DNA of 64,000 bases, from positions 64,871,872 through 64,935,871 of the forward strand of contig CM046301.1 of the NCBI GenBank assembly GCA_025267735.1, given 5' to 3'. Of the stretch, positions 45,382-57,142 are shown piece by piece. The notes under the pieces are model-generated. The model made no database searches. It saw only the letters and a program-made list of their open reading frames with translations, and was not told the DNA's origin. Positions within the stretch are counted from its first letter, which is position 1; the number at the start of each line of letters is the position of its first letter. The DNA comes from Mactra quadrangularis. Lineage: Eukaryota > Mollusca > Bivalvia > Venerida > Mactridae. The position numbers were made by a program, and so were the translations under genes.

Positions 45382-45949
45382 AACGTATGTAGCATGACAA
45401 AAATTGACATTGAATAAAAAGTCATTTATATACAGAATGTGTGACACTGGAATTAGTGATAAATCCAGGAACTATAGGATTAATATTAACATAATATATA
45501 TGTGTGAATAATATGTGTGATATTGTATATAGGCGATGCATTTACAGATGTTTATGAACAAGTCTCCCAGAAAAACAGATTTTCATCTGGTCTATAGAGT
45601 GATCAATTTTTAATCATTCATTCATAAATTATGCATATACATGTATGACTGTGAAGCGCTGTTGAACATTATTTCAATATGGAAACAGCGCTATACAAAA
45701 AAGTATATTATGATAATCATCAATTCACGCAGAAAAATTGATTTTTCATTTGGTCCGGAGGGTGATTCATTTTTTTTTTGAAGTTCCGTTGTACAATATC
45801 ATAGTAAACACTATACATGCCAAATATAAACAATGGAGTGCCAGATTATGATAACCAGTATCTTTATGTGACAGATTGGACGCAATGTTGGATAAAATTC
45901 AATTTATACTTAATTATTTGTTACATTGAGATATGATCAAGTGGTTTAT

Positions 45950-46085
45950 ACCAATGGCCGAGTGGTTACAAATTTGGACTGGTAGACATCGGATAGCTAG
46001 CTCTGTGTTGGTTCGAATCCACCCAAAACATACCCCGTTGTTTCCTTGAGCGAGAACTTTTATACTAACCATGTGTTTTGTTATC
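45950..46085 (+). mobile_element. tRNA-Leu/Ser-like SINE, family 2
   Basis: AATGGCCGAGTGGTTACAAA (class II tRNA-type A box) and GTGTTGGTTCGAATCCACCC (B box) are about 55 bases apart. TTGTTTCCTTGAGCGAGAAC follows, a body shared with 54480-54740 and 60750-60926. No perfect acceptor stem was found. Confidence 0.65.
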
Positions 46086-46339
46086 TTGTGACAATATGTG
46101 AGATTTCACTATCAAATGCATCCATCAGATTTACAATAGAATGAATCCTTGTAATCACGAAGGATAAGATTCAATCCACTTTATACTATAAAGCAACAGG
46201 CAACATTTGTTATAATAAAGCATGTGTGACTGATGATGTTGAAATAAACGTGTTTGTATCACTAAAAGTGTGCAGATTTGATAAACCTTGGATTAGGTTT
46301 GGTCAGGGGTAGTTAATAAGGAGGTTACTAATACACAAA

Positions 46340-46471
46340 ATGACGGCTCTGAAAAATCTAATTCGTAGAATGTTGTTCTTTCACGATTTTACTGGTAGTC
46401 ATTTTATGTCAGTCTTTGATAAAGCTACGTCAATATCTACCCGACAGGATCAAGATTTCAAAACACTTCAG
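46340..46471 (+). other. Candidate first coding exon of an unknown gene
   Basis: ATG 46340 has A at -3 and an upstream in-frame stop, and opens 44 codons (MTALKNLIRRMLFFHDFT, GSHFMSVFDKATSISTRQ, DQDFKTLQ). The frame ends exactly at CAG|GTAATT in phase 0. No matching downstream exon was found and no family is recognised. Confidence 0.2.
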
Positions 46472-47384
46472 GTAATTGTCATAATTATGTGCGATTAGAA
46501 CATTCTTTTAGACAATGTTGCGACGTTAGCTTGAATTGTCTGCCCAAGAGCATATATCTCATGAAGCAAACCACATACAAGGGCATCTTTCTATCAACAT
46601 GTCAAAGGTTCTGTCTTACACGCTGAATGTATTTTGCGTCAATTGATGGTTATCAAGATCAAAATCAAGTCGACTGGCTCTGGTAAAACAATAGCGAATG
46701 GTAAGAGCTCAAGGCCAACCTTTCACCGATTGCCAAAAGTTGTCATCAGTTAACTAAATGTGGTGACAAGAGGGAATGTCATGATCGATGCAAATGCTAT
46801 CGAGTCAGTTTTAAATGAACTCGTTTATGTGCTTGCATGTGCGAATAATGAAACCATCACACAGACTAAACCATCTAATGTTTGCATTCATATTTAGTAA
46901 TATTTTAGTAATATCCATGTAGTAAATCCGAATGTCTCGTATTTGCACGTGTATAAAGATATTCCTTACAATCAGCACCGTATTTTTCACGTGTTTACTA
47001 CAATCCTTGTCCTCGTTTTATTCATTAATTTTGTCAATTGGTATCCATTCCAGTTCATTATTTCTGGATAACTATAAAAATACTAATGTTGTACACAAAC
47101 AAACGATCATCACGTCCACATTAATTAATCCTATTTGTTAAAATGTGAAGATTACTGAGTAAACATCGTCCATCCATGTGTTTTTGTAGAAATCGAAATG
47201 GCAAGACGCTTGTTTCCCGTGCCTAAATCAAGCGCTTATGAGTAATAAGATAAGCTTTTTGACAAAATCGTCCGTACCATTCCGGTCTGTACAGTAAACA
47301 CAAGAGTTGTGGTTCTTCTTAACACCTGGACACGTTTCTCAATTCAATTTTTATAATGCAACATAACGTCTGTATTACGTGTGT

Positions 47385-47612
47385 ATCGATACACATTTAT
47401 CTTTGTGTTTTTTCTTTCTTTTTGTTTCTTCTGTATGTATGTTATGTATGTTATGTAAGTAATTGTACTTTGAATATCTATGTATGTTTTGTTACACTGT
47501 AATGCCATCATTATATGTTTGTAATTTTGTGTTTGACAAATTGCTTTTTAGCAAAGGTCAAACTGTGTTGTTCTATGTGTGAAATTTGTAATAAAATCTA
47601 ATCTAATCTATA
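47385..47612 (+). repeat. Retroposon 3' end with AATCT tail
   Basis: A T-rich stretch with ATGTATGTTATGTATGTTAT repeats leads to GTGAAATTTGTAATAAAATC and AATCTAATCTAATCT, a 3' end with a poly(A)-like signal and a pentanucleotide tail. The AATCT tail also closes the SINE at 54480-54740. Confidence 0.35.
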
Positions 47613-48234
47613 ATTATCACAACAATATTTAAACTATCTATACGACATTGACTTTTAATTGTTGACTTCTTGACATGTGTGCATCATTATGATAATCCTT
47701 GCTTCATTTTCGTAAATTGTGTTAAATTTCTGATAAAATCACTATATACATATACCTTATCATTTGACATTGACCTTTGACCTACACAACACGTGGACAA
47801 CATTAAGCATAAACATAGTAAACACTTGATGAAAGCAATCCAATACATATATGTATTCATATTTCATTGTCAAAATAATAGTCTCAAATAAACTAATTGT
47901 TTGATTATTTAATTAGTATTTACCGGATATTAACATCCTCCTTGGATCAAGGTCAAGGTCGCGGTAAATGTCAATTTATGCCTAAATATTTGTCAAAGAT
48001 TCTATCAAGTTAATTTGAATAATAACAATTTTCTATTAGCATCTCGAACCTAACATGATCATTAAAATGATTCAAAAAGTTTGAAAAAACGTTTTCATGT
48101 ATGTTATGCTTTACCATAACCTTGACCTTGTAAGTATTTACATGATGTAAATCAATGTCTTAACATGGTTAACATTTGTAGAATGCAAAACACTATAATG
48201 TATCATCCTATAATACATTTAAAGCAGTAAAAAG

Positions 48235-48425
48235 AAGTTTAGTCGCTTTGGGATACTGATTTCCAGGCGCATGCGCAGAAACGACGGCCATCTTGAATTT
48301 CGAAATGGAAATCGTGCTTTTTGTAAATGGTAGACCATGCAGGTAATCTGTGCCAAATTTGGTGCTTGTATCACCAAGTGAAAGATTGTTGCAGTTATCG
48401 ACCCCACTATACTACTTAGGGACCA
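48235..48425. repeat. Dispersed repeat, TTGGTGCTTGTATCACCAAG type
   Basis: ACGACGGCCATCTTGAAT and TTGGTGCTTGTATCACCAAG with GTGAAAGATTGTTGCAGTT form a compact block more GC-rich than its flanks, with AAAGCAG near both edges. I recognise the style as a dispersed invertebrate element but could not define its ends. Confidence 0.35.
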
Positions 48426-49389
48426 TAAAGCAGCCTTAAAGTGAATAAATCTTTGTTGTGAGACCTTCTTTCACATTGAACCAAAAAAGAATCATAAGTA
48501 CAATATATGAACTAATATTAAAATGAATACAAGTTACGTTTACAATAATCGTCTCACGAGCAGTGTTTAGTTAGTCGTCTTTTTACAAGGCGTTTTTTTT
48601 TGCTGTCCAGATATGTCTTAAGTTAAAACGTTCGAGATTACGAGTATGTATTCACTTGTATTATAAAGTTAATGGCATTAAGAAATAAATACCCATTATC
48701 AATCAATCATATCTGATTCAATGTTTGTATGTATTAACTTAATCAATATAACTTACTCCATACTTGTTCAACCCACTCCGCGTTTTCCCCAATTTGGACA
48801 ATACATAAATTTATATACATGTACATGTATGTATAATAAATGTACAGTAGTAGTTTTATACATAATAAATATATGATGTACAATCTGTATGACATAGCTT
48901 TATACACTTTTATACAATACTTCATCATAAGATATGATCGAGTGGTTAAAACTGTGTTCAACCTTAATCCACGTTTTTATAAAATACATGTTGATATGTA
49001 CAAAGTTACTTTTTTCGTCTTTGGACTACATAGTATATATGTGTACATGTGATTATAACAATAGTTTTATACATTTTCAAATCTATGTGATATAAACTGT
49101 TAGTTATGGCTTTATAAACATTCAATATTTCAGCATACAGGATGTGCGACACTAGAATTATCAGATTAATTTATATTAGGATGCAATTTAAATATGGTGC
49201 AAAATTGATAACAGCGCTCTCCACAGATATACAGCGAGGACATCAATGTCTGGGTGCAGACAAAATGAATATAGCATATTGAGTGTTTTAACAGCAGATA
49301 CGTTGACAATACGAATAGAGAGTTCAGTACGAACAAACGATACTATTGTACATTCATGCTCGGAACATTAACGACCCACTAGTATAGTG

Positions 49390-50774
49390 TAGTGAGTGAA
49401 TTACAGAACGAAGCTTGGAGACAAACTATCCGACAGCTTCTCTCAATGTTTTACTGCAAGTAACTATTAACTGTCGTTCTTGTGTCACGTCATGGAATAT
49501 TCATACGTCGCTCGTGACAATATCAATATTATATGAGACTGTTTCATCTGTAAAACAACTTCAGAATTTTTCAATCAGGATTTTTAGGCAAAAAAACGTC
49601 TTTCATATGAATAATATAATTTTCTGCAGCCTGTAAGGAGAGGAAAAATTAATTACAAGAAAGTCTCGTGTGATGATACGTGATTTACGGACATGGATAT
49701 GTGGCGTTTATAGAGAAAATATTACAACTTATATATATTTGTGATCGATGCGGTGAAAACAGATTTAAATAATTTTCCAGGAACTTCCAAAGATCTGAGC
49801 CGAGGTTCATGCTTTATGTTGTTTGTGTTCTATTAAAGTTGTACACTCATTATAGAAGATTTAACAAAGGAATAATGTTACACCAACTACGGGGAATATT
49901 TCAGTGAAATTGCCTTGTTTGAAGTAATTCTATCTTTCTAGTGGAGTTAATTATTTTTAATTTTCACATTCAGACAAAAGCTGGGAAATGTAAGCCTATT
50001 ATGTTGTGAAATACGGGCTAAAGTTGTATGTGCGTTTAAATATTAAGTTTTTTGTTGAAGTCGAAGAAAATTGATGGAATAATAACAACAACCTCAGCAG
50101 CAAATACGGGATGTTGTGTTTAATCACCGATTCGTGATTCTCTTCTTGTCACCAGTATGTTTAATTTTGTCAGAGCTTGAAATATTTTGATTAAAATATT
50201 GGATATATAGTTTCTGTAAAATATGGACTTTTAATAAGATTAAGTACACTCGTCAATATGGCTTACACTACACATATACCAGCGTTTAAATTAATTACTT
50301 ACTTGGCTTAATACGTTCAATCTTGCCTTAATGTGCTTTGTACGTATTAATTACAAAGCGAGTAGCTGTGTTTTTCAATAAGTATAGGAAATGTTTTTTA
50401 CCGACTGGTAACTGAAACATTAATCACAACTGACATTGTCACCATATAGTGTATGATAATTATTGCATTTCATCTCTTAGTGACTATTGTTTCATGTAAA
50501 TGAGAAACATTGCATCAACTAACAGGAATAATTGCACGCTAGGAAACTTAGCGATGTGATGTATATATGGTTGTGTAATTTTTAGCCTTGCAAGGTATTA
50601 AAGTGCAAAATGTACATTTAATTGTGAAATAAAAAGGCATTTATAGCCCATGTTTCATTCAGAAGCACGCTTTTTACTACTTAGTAGACAGGAATACTTG
50701 TAGTGAAGCATTTCAAAAACTTGAGATTTAATCATAACAGTTGTAGTTAATATATTCCATAAGAATTTAACACA
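49390..50774 (+). other. Possible promoter/5' region of the 50775 gene
   Basis: No repeat or coding sequence stands out. A transcript leader and possibly a non-coding first exon would be expected here, but no TATA box or clear splice pair could be fixed. Confidence 0.2.
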
Positions 50775-51104
50775 ATGCGAAGGGTGATAAGACGTCCGTC
50801 GGATTCAAGCAGACGAACAAGTACGCCGTCGGCAGAATCATTTTTACCCAAGTCAGGAACTGATCGTAGAGCATCCCTTCCTTATCCACTCACCCCAACA
50901 CGATCACCGACTCTAAAACGATCAACAGGGGAGCCTTTCCGGGGCCAACTTCATAGTTCACGTTTAGGATCCACGAAGATATTTGAAGATAATGAATACA
51001 TTACTGGAGGCATTGATAAACGCTGTGTTGTTAAAGTGTTATTGTTTATGGGACTAACTTGTGTTGCCGTCGTGTTGTATTCTTTATACAGGTTGCTAAC
51101 TTGA
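50775..51104 (+). CDS. Unrecognised tail-anchored membrane protein, 109 residues
   Basis: A complete frame starts at ATG 50775 (A at -3, in-frame TAA at 50760-50762) and ends in TGA. Residues 1-70 are basic and rich in Ser, Pro and Arg (RRTSTPSAESFLP, YPLTPTRSPTLKRS) with several proline-directed phosphorylation-like sites. A short acidic patch (FEDNEY, 70-75) and DKRC follow. Residues 85-107 form one hydrophobic helix (VVKVLLFMGLTCVAVVLYSL) with almost nothing after it. That layout fits a C-terminally anchored protein with a cytosolic N-terminus, inserted post-translationally into ER or mitochondrial outer membrane. Base use is clearly richer in GC than the flanks. It could be a single-exon gene or the coding exon of a longer transcript. 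I know no homologue. Confidence 0.65.
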   Translation: MRRVIRRPSDSSRRTSTPSAESFLPKSGTDRRASLPYPLTPTRSPTLKRSTGEPFRGQLHSSRLGSTKIFEDNEYITGGIDKRCVVKVLLFMGLTCVAVVLYSLYRLLT

Positions 51105-51398
51105 GATTAAAGTCTTTATGGATATAGTATGTGCTTCCTGTACCAAACCCGCTTACAAGTTACATGTTTTCCCAAGGATTTAAAGACATCGTCCACTTAC
51201 AGCGTGTTCAAGTGTGTGTACTTAAATTAATGTCGACGTCATTCAGTGATATGACGTCGATTCAACTTTGCTTCGAATCACATGTCGCTTACACGATGAT
51301 ACTCATTCGAAGTCATGTATATTGTAAGACAAACTGAAGTAGTCCTGCAATCAAATTCCATTGTAGATGAATCCTACTATTCTTGAGCAATTTGCATA

Positions 51399-51605
51399 AT
51401 ATGCAAATTAGGTCCGCCATTATCGTAATTTCGTTTTCACCTTATATGCATACATTTGAGCATTCAAACGATCAGATCAAGCTGAAATTAGTACCATATA
51501 TGATAGATAAACATAGAAAATGATACATATCTTAAATTTCTATCGCTGTTGGTTAATGTGTTATAAGGGAAAAACGGAATTTTGATAATGGCGGACGTAA
51601 TTCAG
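51399..51605. mobile_element. Inverted-repeat element with GTCCGCCATTATC arms
   Basis: GGTCCGCCATTATCGTAATT with TCGTTTTCACCTTAT on the left is mirrored by ATAAGGGAAAAACGGAATTT and TGATAATGGCGGAC on the right. About 200 bp, with no coding. It may include flanking CATCACCCGTG sequence. Confidence 0.45.
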
Positions 51606-52194
51606 TGCGTCATCACCCGTGTTCTTATTCAGCACCGTTCAAAGTTATAGAAACTGTAAAAACTTTGTGGGGACGCAATTGCACGGTTCACCTCATATAC
51701 TGCTGGACTAAAAGAATGTGTCATAACTATCAGTAATTCCATATCTACTCGCAACAATTTCCTATTCATGTGCATTGAACTCTTTGCTTAAATACATGTG
51801 TTTGCGTCAGGTCCGGCATGTTCTAAAATGCGACTATTGGCATCAGTAAAGATGCGTCACACTCGAAACAAGCTTCTGCAATCGTACTTTTATTTGATCT
51901 CAATATCTATTCAAGATTGAAATGGACATTGACGCCTGATGTACGTACCATCTCACAATACCTTGGACACAACGCTAGGTTGACTGTGCATAAATCTTTA
52001 ATATGAACAACGTAAGAACTATTTCTTGTGAACTGATCTGAACAATATGGTGACCATTTGTTGTTCTTCATTTCACATTACGATAAATAATTTTATGTGT
52101 TCGTAATGGTTCAACTTAATTTTGACTATCATCTTCTCCAATGCTAAAAATGGACGCCGATATGCTCAAAATTCACAAAAATGTATCAAATGAA

Positions 52195-52610
52195 TTGAAA
52201 CCGCGTTGACCGTCTGTGGTGCTAAACATAAGGAATATATTCAAACTTCGTCATATTTGTTATGGTTCGTTGGTCTATTTTTAAGCCCTAATATTTTACA
52301 ACTGTCGTGACGCGGCCATAAAGAGATACAATGTATCACTCCGCTAACACATCTATTGGTAGATCGACTGGTTTAACTTTGGACATGTGTATTTACCACA
52401 AGAAATATTTATCCGAACAGTTTATATGAAACTGTGTTGGCCGCCTGTGGTGCTAAAAATTAAAATGCAATATCTTCAAAAGTCATTTTGTTAAGGTTCA
52501 TATGTCTATTTCAGTGTCGTGACGCGGTCATAAAGAGATATCAACCCGCTTATACATTTGTTGGTAGACGTACTGGATTAACTTTGGACATACATTTGTA
52601 TTTCCAAACA
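52195..52610 (+). repeat. Diverged two-copy tandem duplication, about 230 bp
   Basis: GTGTTGGCCGCCTGTGGTGC and CGTTGACCGTCTGTGGTGC, GTCGTGACGCGG.CATAAAGA, and TTGGTAGA.(C)G.ACTGG(A/T)TTAACTT each occur twice in the same order. Divergence is about 25%. The block could be two satellite units. Confidence 0.55.
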
Positions 52611-53008
52611 GTTAATGTGAGGTAAAACTATGTGTGCATTATGATGTTAAGACATGTATTGTGTGAAAAGTTATAAATCACAGATTATGCTAAACCAATC
52701 TTAAAATGTATACAACTTTATTGGTTTCATACCCTGTACAGTCTTCAGTTTGAAGACATTGAAATGTACAGGTCGTATTCTAAGTCATGCATGTTTTTGT
52801 ACTTTAAACAATGGACTTGTCCACTAAATAGGTGAATAAGCTGATGCATGAACAGCATTTTACTGATTTAAACGTACCATTTTGACATTTAAAATTAATT
52901 TAATTTACGTATAAGCACATTGTAAATTCATATTATGATATATTTGTTTAAATAAGTGTTAACTAACAAAACTGTAAAATTGTGAAAATAATAAATCATC
53001 CCTAAATA

Positions 53009-53233
53009 TTGGTGTGTAATGAAACTGGCTATGTTTATATACGCAATGTTTACGTGGACGACCTTGTAGAAATGAGTCTCTGTGATTTATACCACCTGAT
53101 TGACCATGACATCAAAATAAAATTCTACTCAACAGAATATAGCCGTTGCTTATCGATTGTGACCCATTGGCCGCCTGAGGACTTACTTAAACTATGTTTA
53201 AAAAGTTTTAAGTCGGAATACATTGTGTATTAA
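53009..53233 (+). other. Open stretch with coding-like composition
   Basis: A 74-codon frame without an initiating ATG (first ATG at 53071) reads VYIRNVYVDDLVEMSLC and THWPPEDLLKLCLKSF. Its third positions are varied, unlike random AT-rich frames. No splice acceptor was found in front and no family is recognised. It may be an old exon or retrosequence. Confidence 0.2.
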
Positions 53234-53254
53234 GCGATTAGCTTTAATTATTTG

Positions 53255-53670
53255 CGATGTGTAGTGGAGTTGCGTAGCACAGCTAAACATCGCAATGGAC
53301 GCTTAACGTCGTAATTGCTCTGATGGCAAATCGGACAAATACATGGGACATTGGAAACTCCTTAAACAAGCCTAAACCGAACAACAGTTAACTTATTCAG
53401 TTATTCCTACAGTATTTGAATCAGGAGTCTAGGTTTAACCTAGGTTAGATACTAAACCTTCCTATCAGGTTCGACATTTAGCGTCAACGTTGCAACGTTA
53501 GCGTGCGTCGACTTTTGTGCGACGTTTGGCGCCAACATAACAGCGTTAAAGCGTCAGGACAACTGCGGTGTTAAGCTTTGACTGCGATATTTAACGTAAG
53601 TGTCGCGACAATTAGTGTCATTTGTGATGTTTAGCGGCGTAGCAACGTTTAGTGGCGCTACTAAGTACTG
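53255..53670. repeat. CpG-rich GCGTCAACGTT-type degenerate repeat
   Basis: Variants of (T)AGCGTC, ACGTT and GCGACGTTT recur irregularly for about 400 bases, making this one of the most CpG-rich patches of the intergenic DNA. It is probably a decayed satellite. Confidence 0.4.
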
Positions 53671-53802
53671 TTCAATCGTTGAGAAAAATATTAAAACGTA
53701 AAAGATGATATAATAGAATCCCTTTTCTTTTTACTAATGAATGTTTCAATGTTGTATTCTGACTCTTCCTTAATTAATAATTTATTTTGTGTGAAAAAAT
53801 TA

Positions 53803-54080
53803 AGTTGTAGAATCGTTTGCCTCAAGTTCTAGGAGAAAACATTTAGTTGTAGAATCGTTTGCTTTAAGTTCCAGGAGAAAACATTTAGTTGTAAAGACGC
53901 TTGCTTTAAGTTCCAGGAGAAAACATTTAGTTGTAAAGACGTTTGCTTTAAGATCCAGGAGAAAACATTTAGTTGTAAAGACGCTTGCTTTAGGTTCCAA
54001 GAGAAAACATTTAGTTGTAAAGACGCTTGCTTTAGGTTCCAGTAGAAAACATTTAGTTGAAGATATGCTTGCCTCAGGTT
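53803..54080. repeat. 42-bp minisatellite, about 6.6 units
   Basis: Units AGTTGTAAAGACGCTTGCTT, TAAGTTCCAGGAGAAAACAT plus TT repeat head to tail at about 90% identity. As 42 is a multiple of three, two minus-strand frames stay open through the array (repeating FTTKCFLLELKA and similar). That does not indicate a gene. Confidence 0.85.
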
Positions 54081-54479
54081 ATCTGTAGAAATGTGGTGAT
54101 TTAATACAAGAAAGAGATGTTTCATGTAAGATAAATCTCTCATTCACAGAATAATCTAATTAGTTTCCAATAAACTGTCTTTACTGAAGTATTCTATCTT
54201 AATTTATTTTATAATTATCAAATTACATTGTCTTACATCGACTGTTGTGAAAACATAATACAATTTGAACGGTTAATTTTCACTTGGCACATTTCATTTG
54301 TGGATAGAGGTAAATATTACAACAAAATACAATACATGTATGGCACTAGCATATAAAATACTCGTACTATTTACGGCCATTCTTACTCTTACCATTATAC
54401 TTAATAAAGACAGCACCTGGTAGATTGTGCTTAATAAGTTCTTGTTTCAAAATTTGAGTCAGGAGTTTAAACCTCTCTA

Positions 54480-54740
54480 GTATTTATCGCCTGACCGGGT
54501 TCGAACCACACGAGGGGCACTGCTTATTTCCTTGAGCAAAAAGTTTACTTTCAATTGTTCCACTCCACACAGGTGTAAATGGGTACTGTGAAGGATCAAC
54601 TGTCTGAAAGTGATCCTAATGATCAGGGGTTTGTGCACAAAATTGTCTGCTTCCGTAAATATGTTCAGCTGACTTTAAACAGCACTTGAAATTTAAATTG
54701 AAGGAATGTCCAAGAGCGATACAATCTGAATAAAACCCAA
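54480..54740 (+). mobile_element. SINE family 2 copy
   Basis: A B box (GACCGGGTTCGAACCACACG) is followed by TTATTTCCTTGAGCAAAAAG and ACAGGTGTAAATGGGTACTG. It ends in AATAAAACCCAATCTAATC. The A-box half is poorly preserved. Confidence 0.6.
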
Positions 54741-55723
54741 TCTAATCTTTTCCGCTCGCATATTCGCTTATTTCGGATCTAGCTAAGTTTTACAAAACGG
54801 ATCATATTTTGTTGACCTTTGCCTTCATTTAACAATCGTTGTGCTCAGTGAATTGTTTACAGCGTCCATGTGACACAATTTGCGAAGAACTTTTCAATCG
54901 CAGCCTTAGAATAAACCACCGTCAAAAGAGTTCGTAAAATAGAGTCAAAATAGAAATCAAGTAATCACGATTCTATTACATTGTACTAGTGTTTCGTCTA
55001 TATGAAAGATACGCATTGATTGGTCGGCCCAAAGGTCACCAGAGAGTGACCCCCTGTGCATTGTCAGGAGATTCTATACCACAGTGGTCTGTATGATATA
55101 TGTTTACGGAGATTGGGAACGATCGAGGGAGTGGCGTGAAACACTATAGAAAACAAACCATTTCTTTTATTACTCTGTGACTAAGTAACACAAATGGCAT
55201 TTCTATTAAGAGCAAAGAATCAAGGAAATTTTGCCGTCTGAATAGAGACAAAAATCAGCGATTACTTGAATTTAATATCAGAAGTTTTCGCCTCATAAAG
55301 TTTATCTAAGGTATAAACACCGCCATAATAGTTATATCATTTCCTTTTATAGAAAGTTTTCATTGCAATACTTGAAGACCCGATCCCCTGGTGATAACAT
55401 AATAGAGTTATTTTATGAGATAATGCATTAAGTCTGATTTTAGATGAAGAAAACTTTAAATAATTAAGCTTGGTTGCCATGCTTACCATTCTCAGAGAAA
55501 ATAAACAAAACATCTCAGCGTCTATGACAAGTTAACCCCAGTGTTCAGTACTTCTAACAATTAACGTTTTATTTGTCTGGCGATTAAAGTTTTTCCCTGT
55601 ATACTGACTGGATATAACTATTTGCAGATATTAATGTTAGATATTACTAATATGTTGGTATTATAGGTAGAATCCCCCTTATTCTTATTAACAGTTTATA
55701 TTTAAACATTACATAATTTTGTA

Positions 55724-55949
55724 CGGAGCCCCTAGAGTGACATTTTGAAATGCTTTTTTTATTATCACAACTATTTCGTTTAAACGTATTAAATATTCCG
55801 AAAAAACGAAATAATATTATTTCGAAAAAACGAAATAATCATTTCGAAAAACGAAATAATTATTTCGATTTAACAAAATAATATTACGTTTAAACGAAAT
55901 AGTTGTGTTAATAAAAAAAGTATTTCAAAATGTCACTTTAGGGGCTCCG
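55724..55949. mobile_element. Foldback MITE filled with ACGAAATAATTATTTCG units
   Basis: CGGAGCCCCTAGAGTGACAT on the left and (complement) CGGAGCCCCTAAAGTGACAT on the right are flanked by TA. The arms run on through TTTGAAAT, CACAACTATTTCGTTTAAACG. The centre is a short tandem array of TTTCGAAAAAACGAAATAAT. 226 bp, near-complete palindrome. Confidence 0.8.
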
Positions 55950-56044
55950 TAATTTTGAAATCTGGTATATTCACAGATAAATGTGGTACAATAAAGTACA
56001 TCATGTACATGTATATTTTATACTGGGTTTAAACAATGACAATA

Positions 56045-56301
56045 CATTTTTGATTACGGATGTCAGCGAACCTAACCTAACTTCTCTGGACCTTTGTCTA
56101 TAACTTAACCAGTACTCACCTTGCATTCCACAAGACCGGAAACTCCAATACATATACCTTATTAATGGAGAAAAAATGACATTATTTCCATGGAAGGGTA
56201 TAACAGAACCGGTTAGGGATCCGTAACTGTACCCCCAGACACTGTACCGGGACACTAGAATCGAAATCCCAGCGCGCTACCAACTGCTTTACAGACCCGG
56301 A
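56045..56301 (-). mobile_element. tRNA-derived SINE, family 1
   Basis: On the minus strand the head TCTGTAAAGCAGTTGGTAGC leads to a degraded B-box region, then AAGGTATATGTATTGGAGTT, GGTGAGTACTGGTTA, GACAAAGGTCC and GTTAGGTTAGGTTCGC. It lies about 570 bp before a better-preserved copy in the same orientation. Confidence 0.65.
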
Positions 56302-56329
56302 TAGTACATGTATCAGCTGTGTGTTCAGT

Positions 56330-56525
56330 AACAACTGTTCGCTAACGTTACGGGTACGGCAGAACTACACACGTAGACAACTCAACTCGTCCAAAAGTCA
56401 ACTCAAAGTTAAGACAACTCAATCCGTTAGTAGGGGATTGAGTTGTCTTGGGTTGAGTTGTCTTTGGGTTGAGTTGTTCCGACACTTCCGTTACGGAACG
56501 TTTAGGAACGTTCAGGGTAACTGAA
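56330..56525. mobile_element. MITE-like block of GGGTTGAGTTGTC repeats
   Basis: GACAACTCAACTC units on the left are mirrored by GGATTGAGTTGTCTTGGGTT and GGGTTGAGTTGTC units on the right, inside CGTTACGG-type ends. The same TTGAGTTGTCC units occur in the GGGATGAG-end family (22850-23105 and 28709-33324). Confidence 0.4.
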
Positions 56526-56871
56526 CACGGGGTAGTATTTCAATAAATTTCAATGGCAACAAAACATAGCTTGGTACCAGTTGTATTCTTAATTATCTCA
56601 TTTAATCACGCGATAAAACCTTTGTCTGTTGATGCGCCGATAAACCCAAACAAATATCACATTATCAAAGGACTGAAGCACTGAATTTAATTGGGTTACC
56701 AAGTCATTAATGTAAAGATTTTAACATTTTCCCTTTCTTTGTATTAAAGAAATTGGATCTGACTTTGACTTCTTGTAACCAGAAGAAAAGGGGGTCATTT
56801 TAAGTACTACTCAGTGACCTCAAGTTTAAAGTTACCATTCATGTGCATATCTTTCTTTATCCTTTTTATTG

Positions 56872-57142
56872 GGTTTAACGCCGTGTCAACACAATTTAGG
56901 TCATTTTACGGCGTCCAGCGCACCTAACCTAGCTTTCCTGGACCCTTGCCTATAACCAGTACTCACCTACCCTTCCACAAGGCCGGAAACTTCTCCGTAT
57001 TATTTTAATGGATGAAAATTGACATAATTGTCAAATTTTCAAGGAAGGGTATAACCTCCCCGGGTGGGATTCAAACCGGTACGCCCTTCGGGACACGAGA
57101 TTCGAAATCCCGGCGCGCTACCAACTGCGCCACTCACCCGGG
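56872..57142 (-). mobile_element. tRNA-derived SINE, family 1, best-preserved copy
   Basis: The minus-strand head (57142-57058) starts CCCGGGTGAGTGGCGCAGTT and ends TTTGAATCCCACCCGGGG. The 7-bp acceptor halves CCCGGGT and ACCCGGG are fully complementary. A CGA anticodon-like loop (ATTTCGAAT) and a long variable arm (GTCCCGAAGGGC) suggest tRNA-Ser(CGA) ancestry. The body and the end ACGGCGTTAAACCCA are intact. Confidence 0.85.

Larger units (their letters stand above)
46480..49380. other. Intergenic, mostly featureless
   Basis: Apart from the LINE-like tail (47385-47612) and the repeat at 48235-48425, I see only AT-rich unique sequence with short ATGTATAT-type runs near 48815-48840. Confidence 0.4.
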
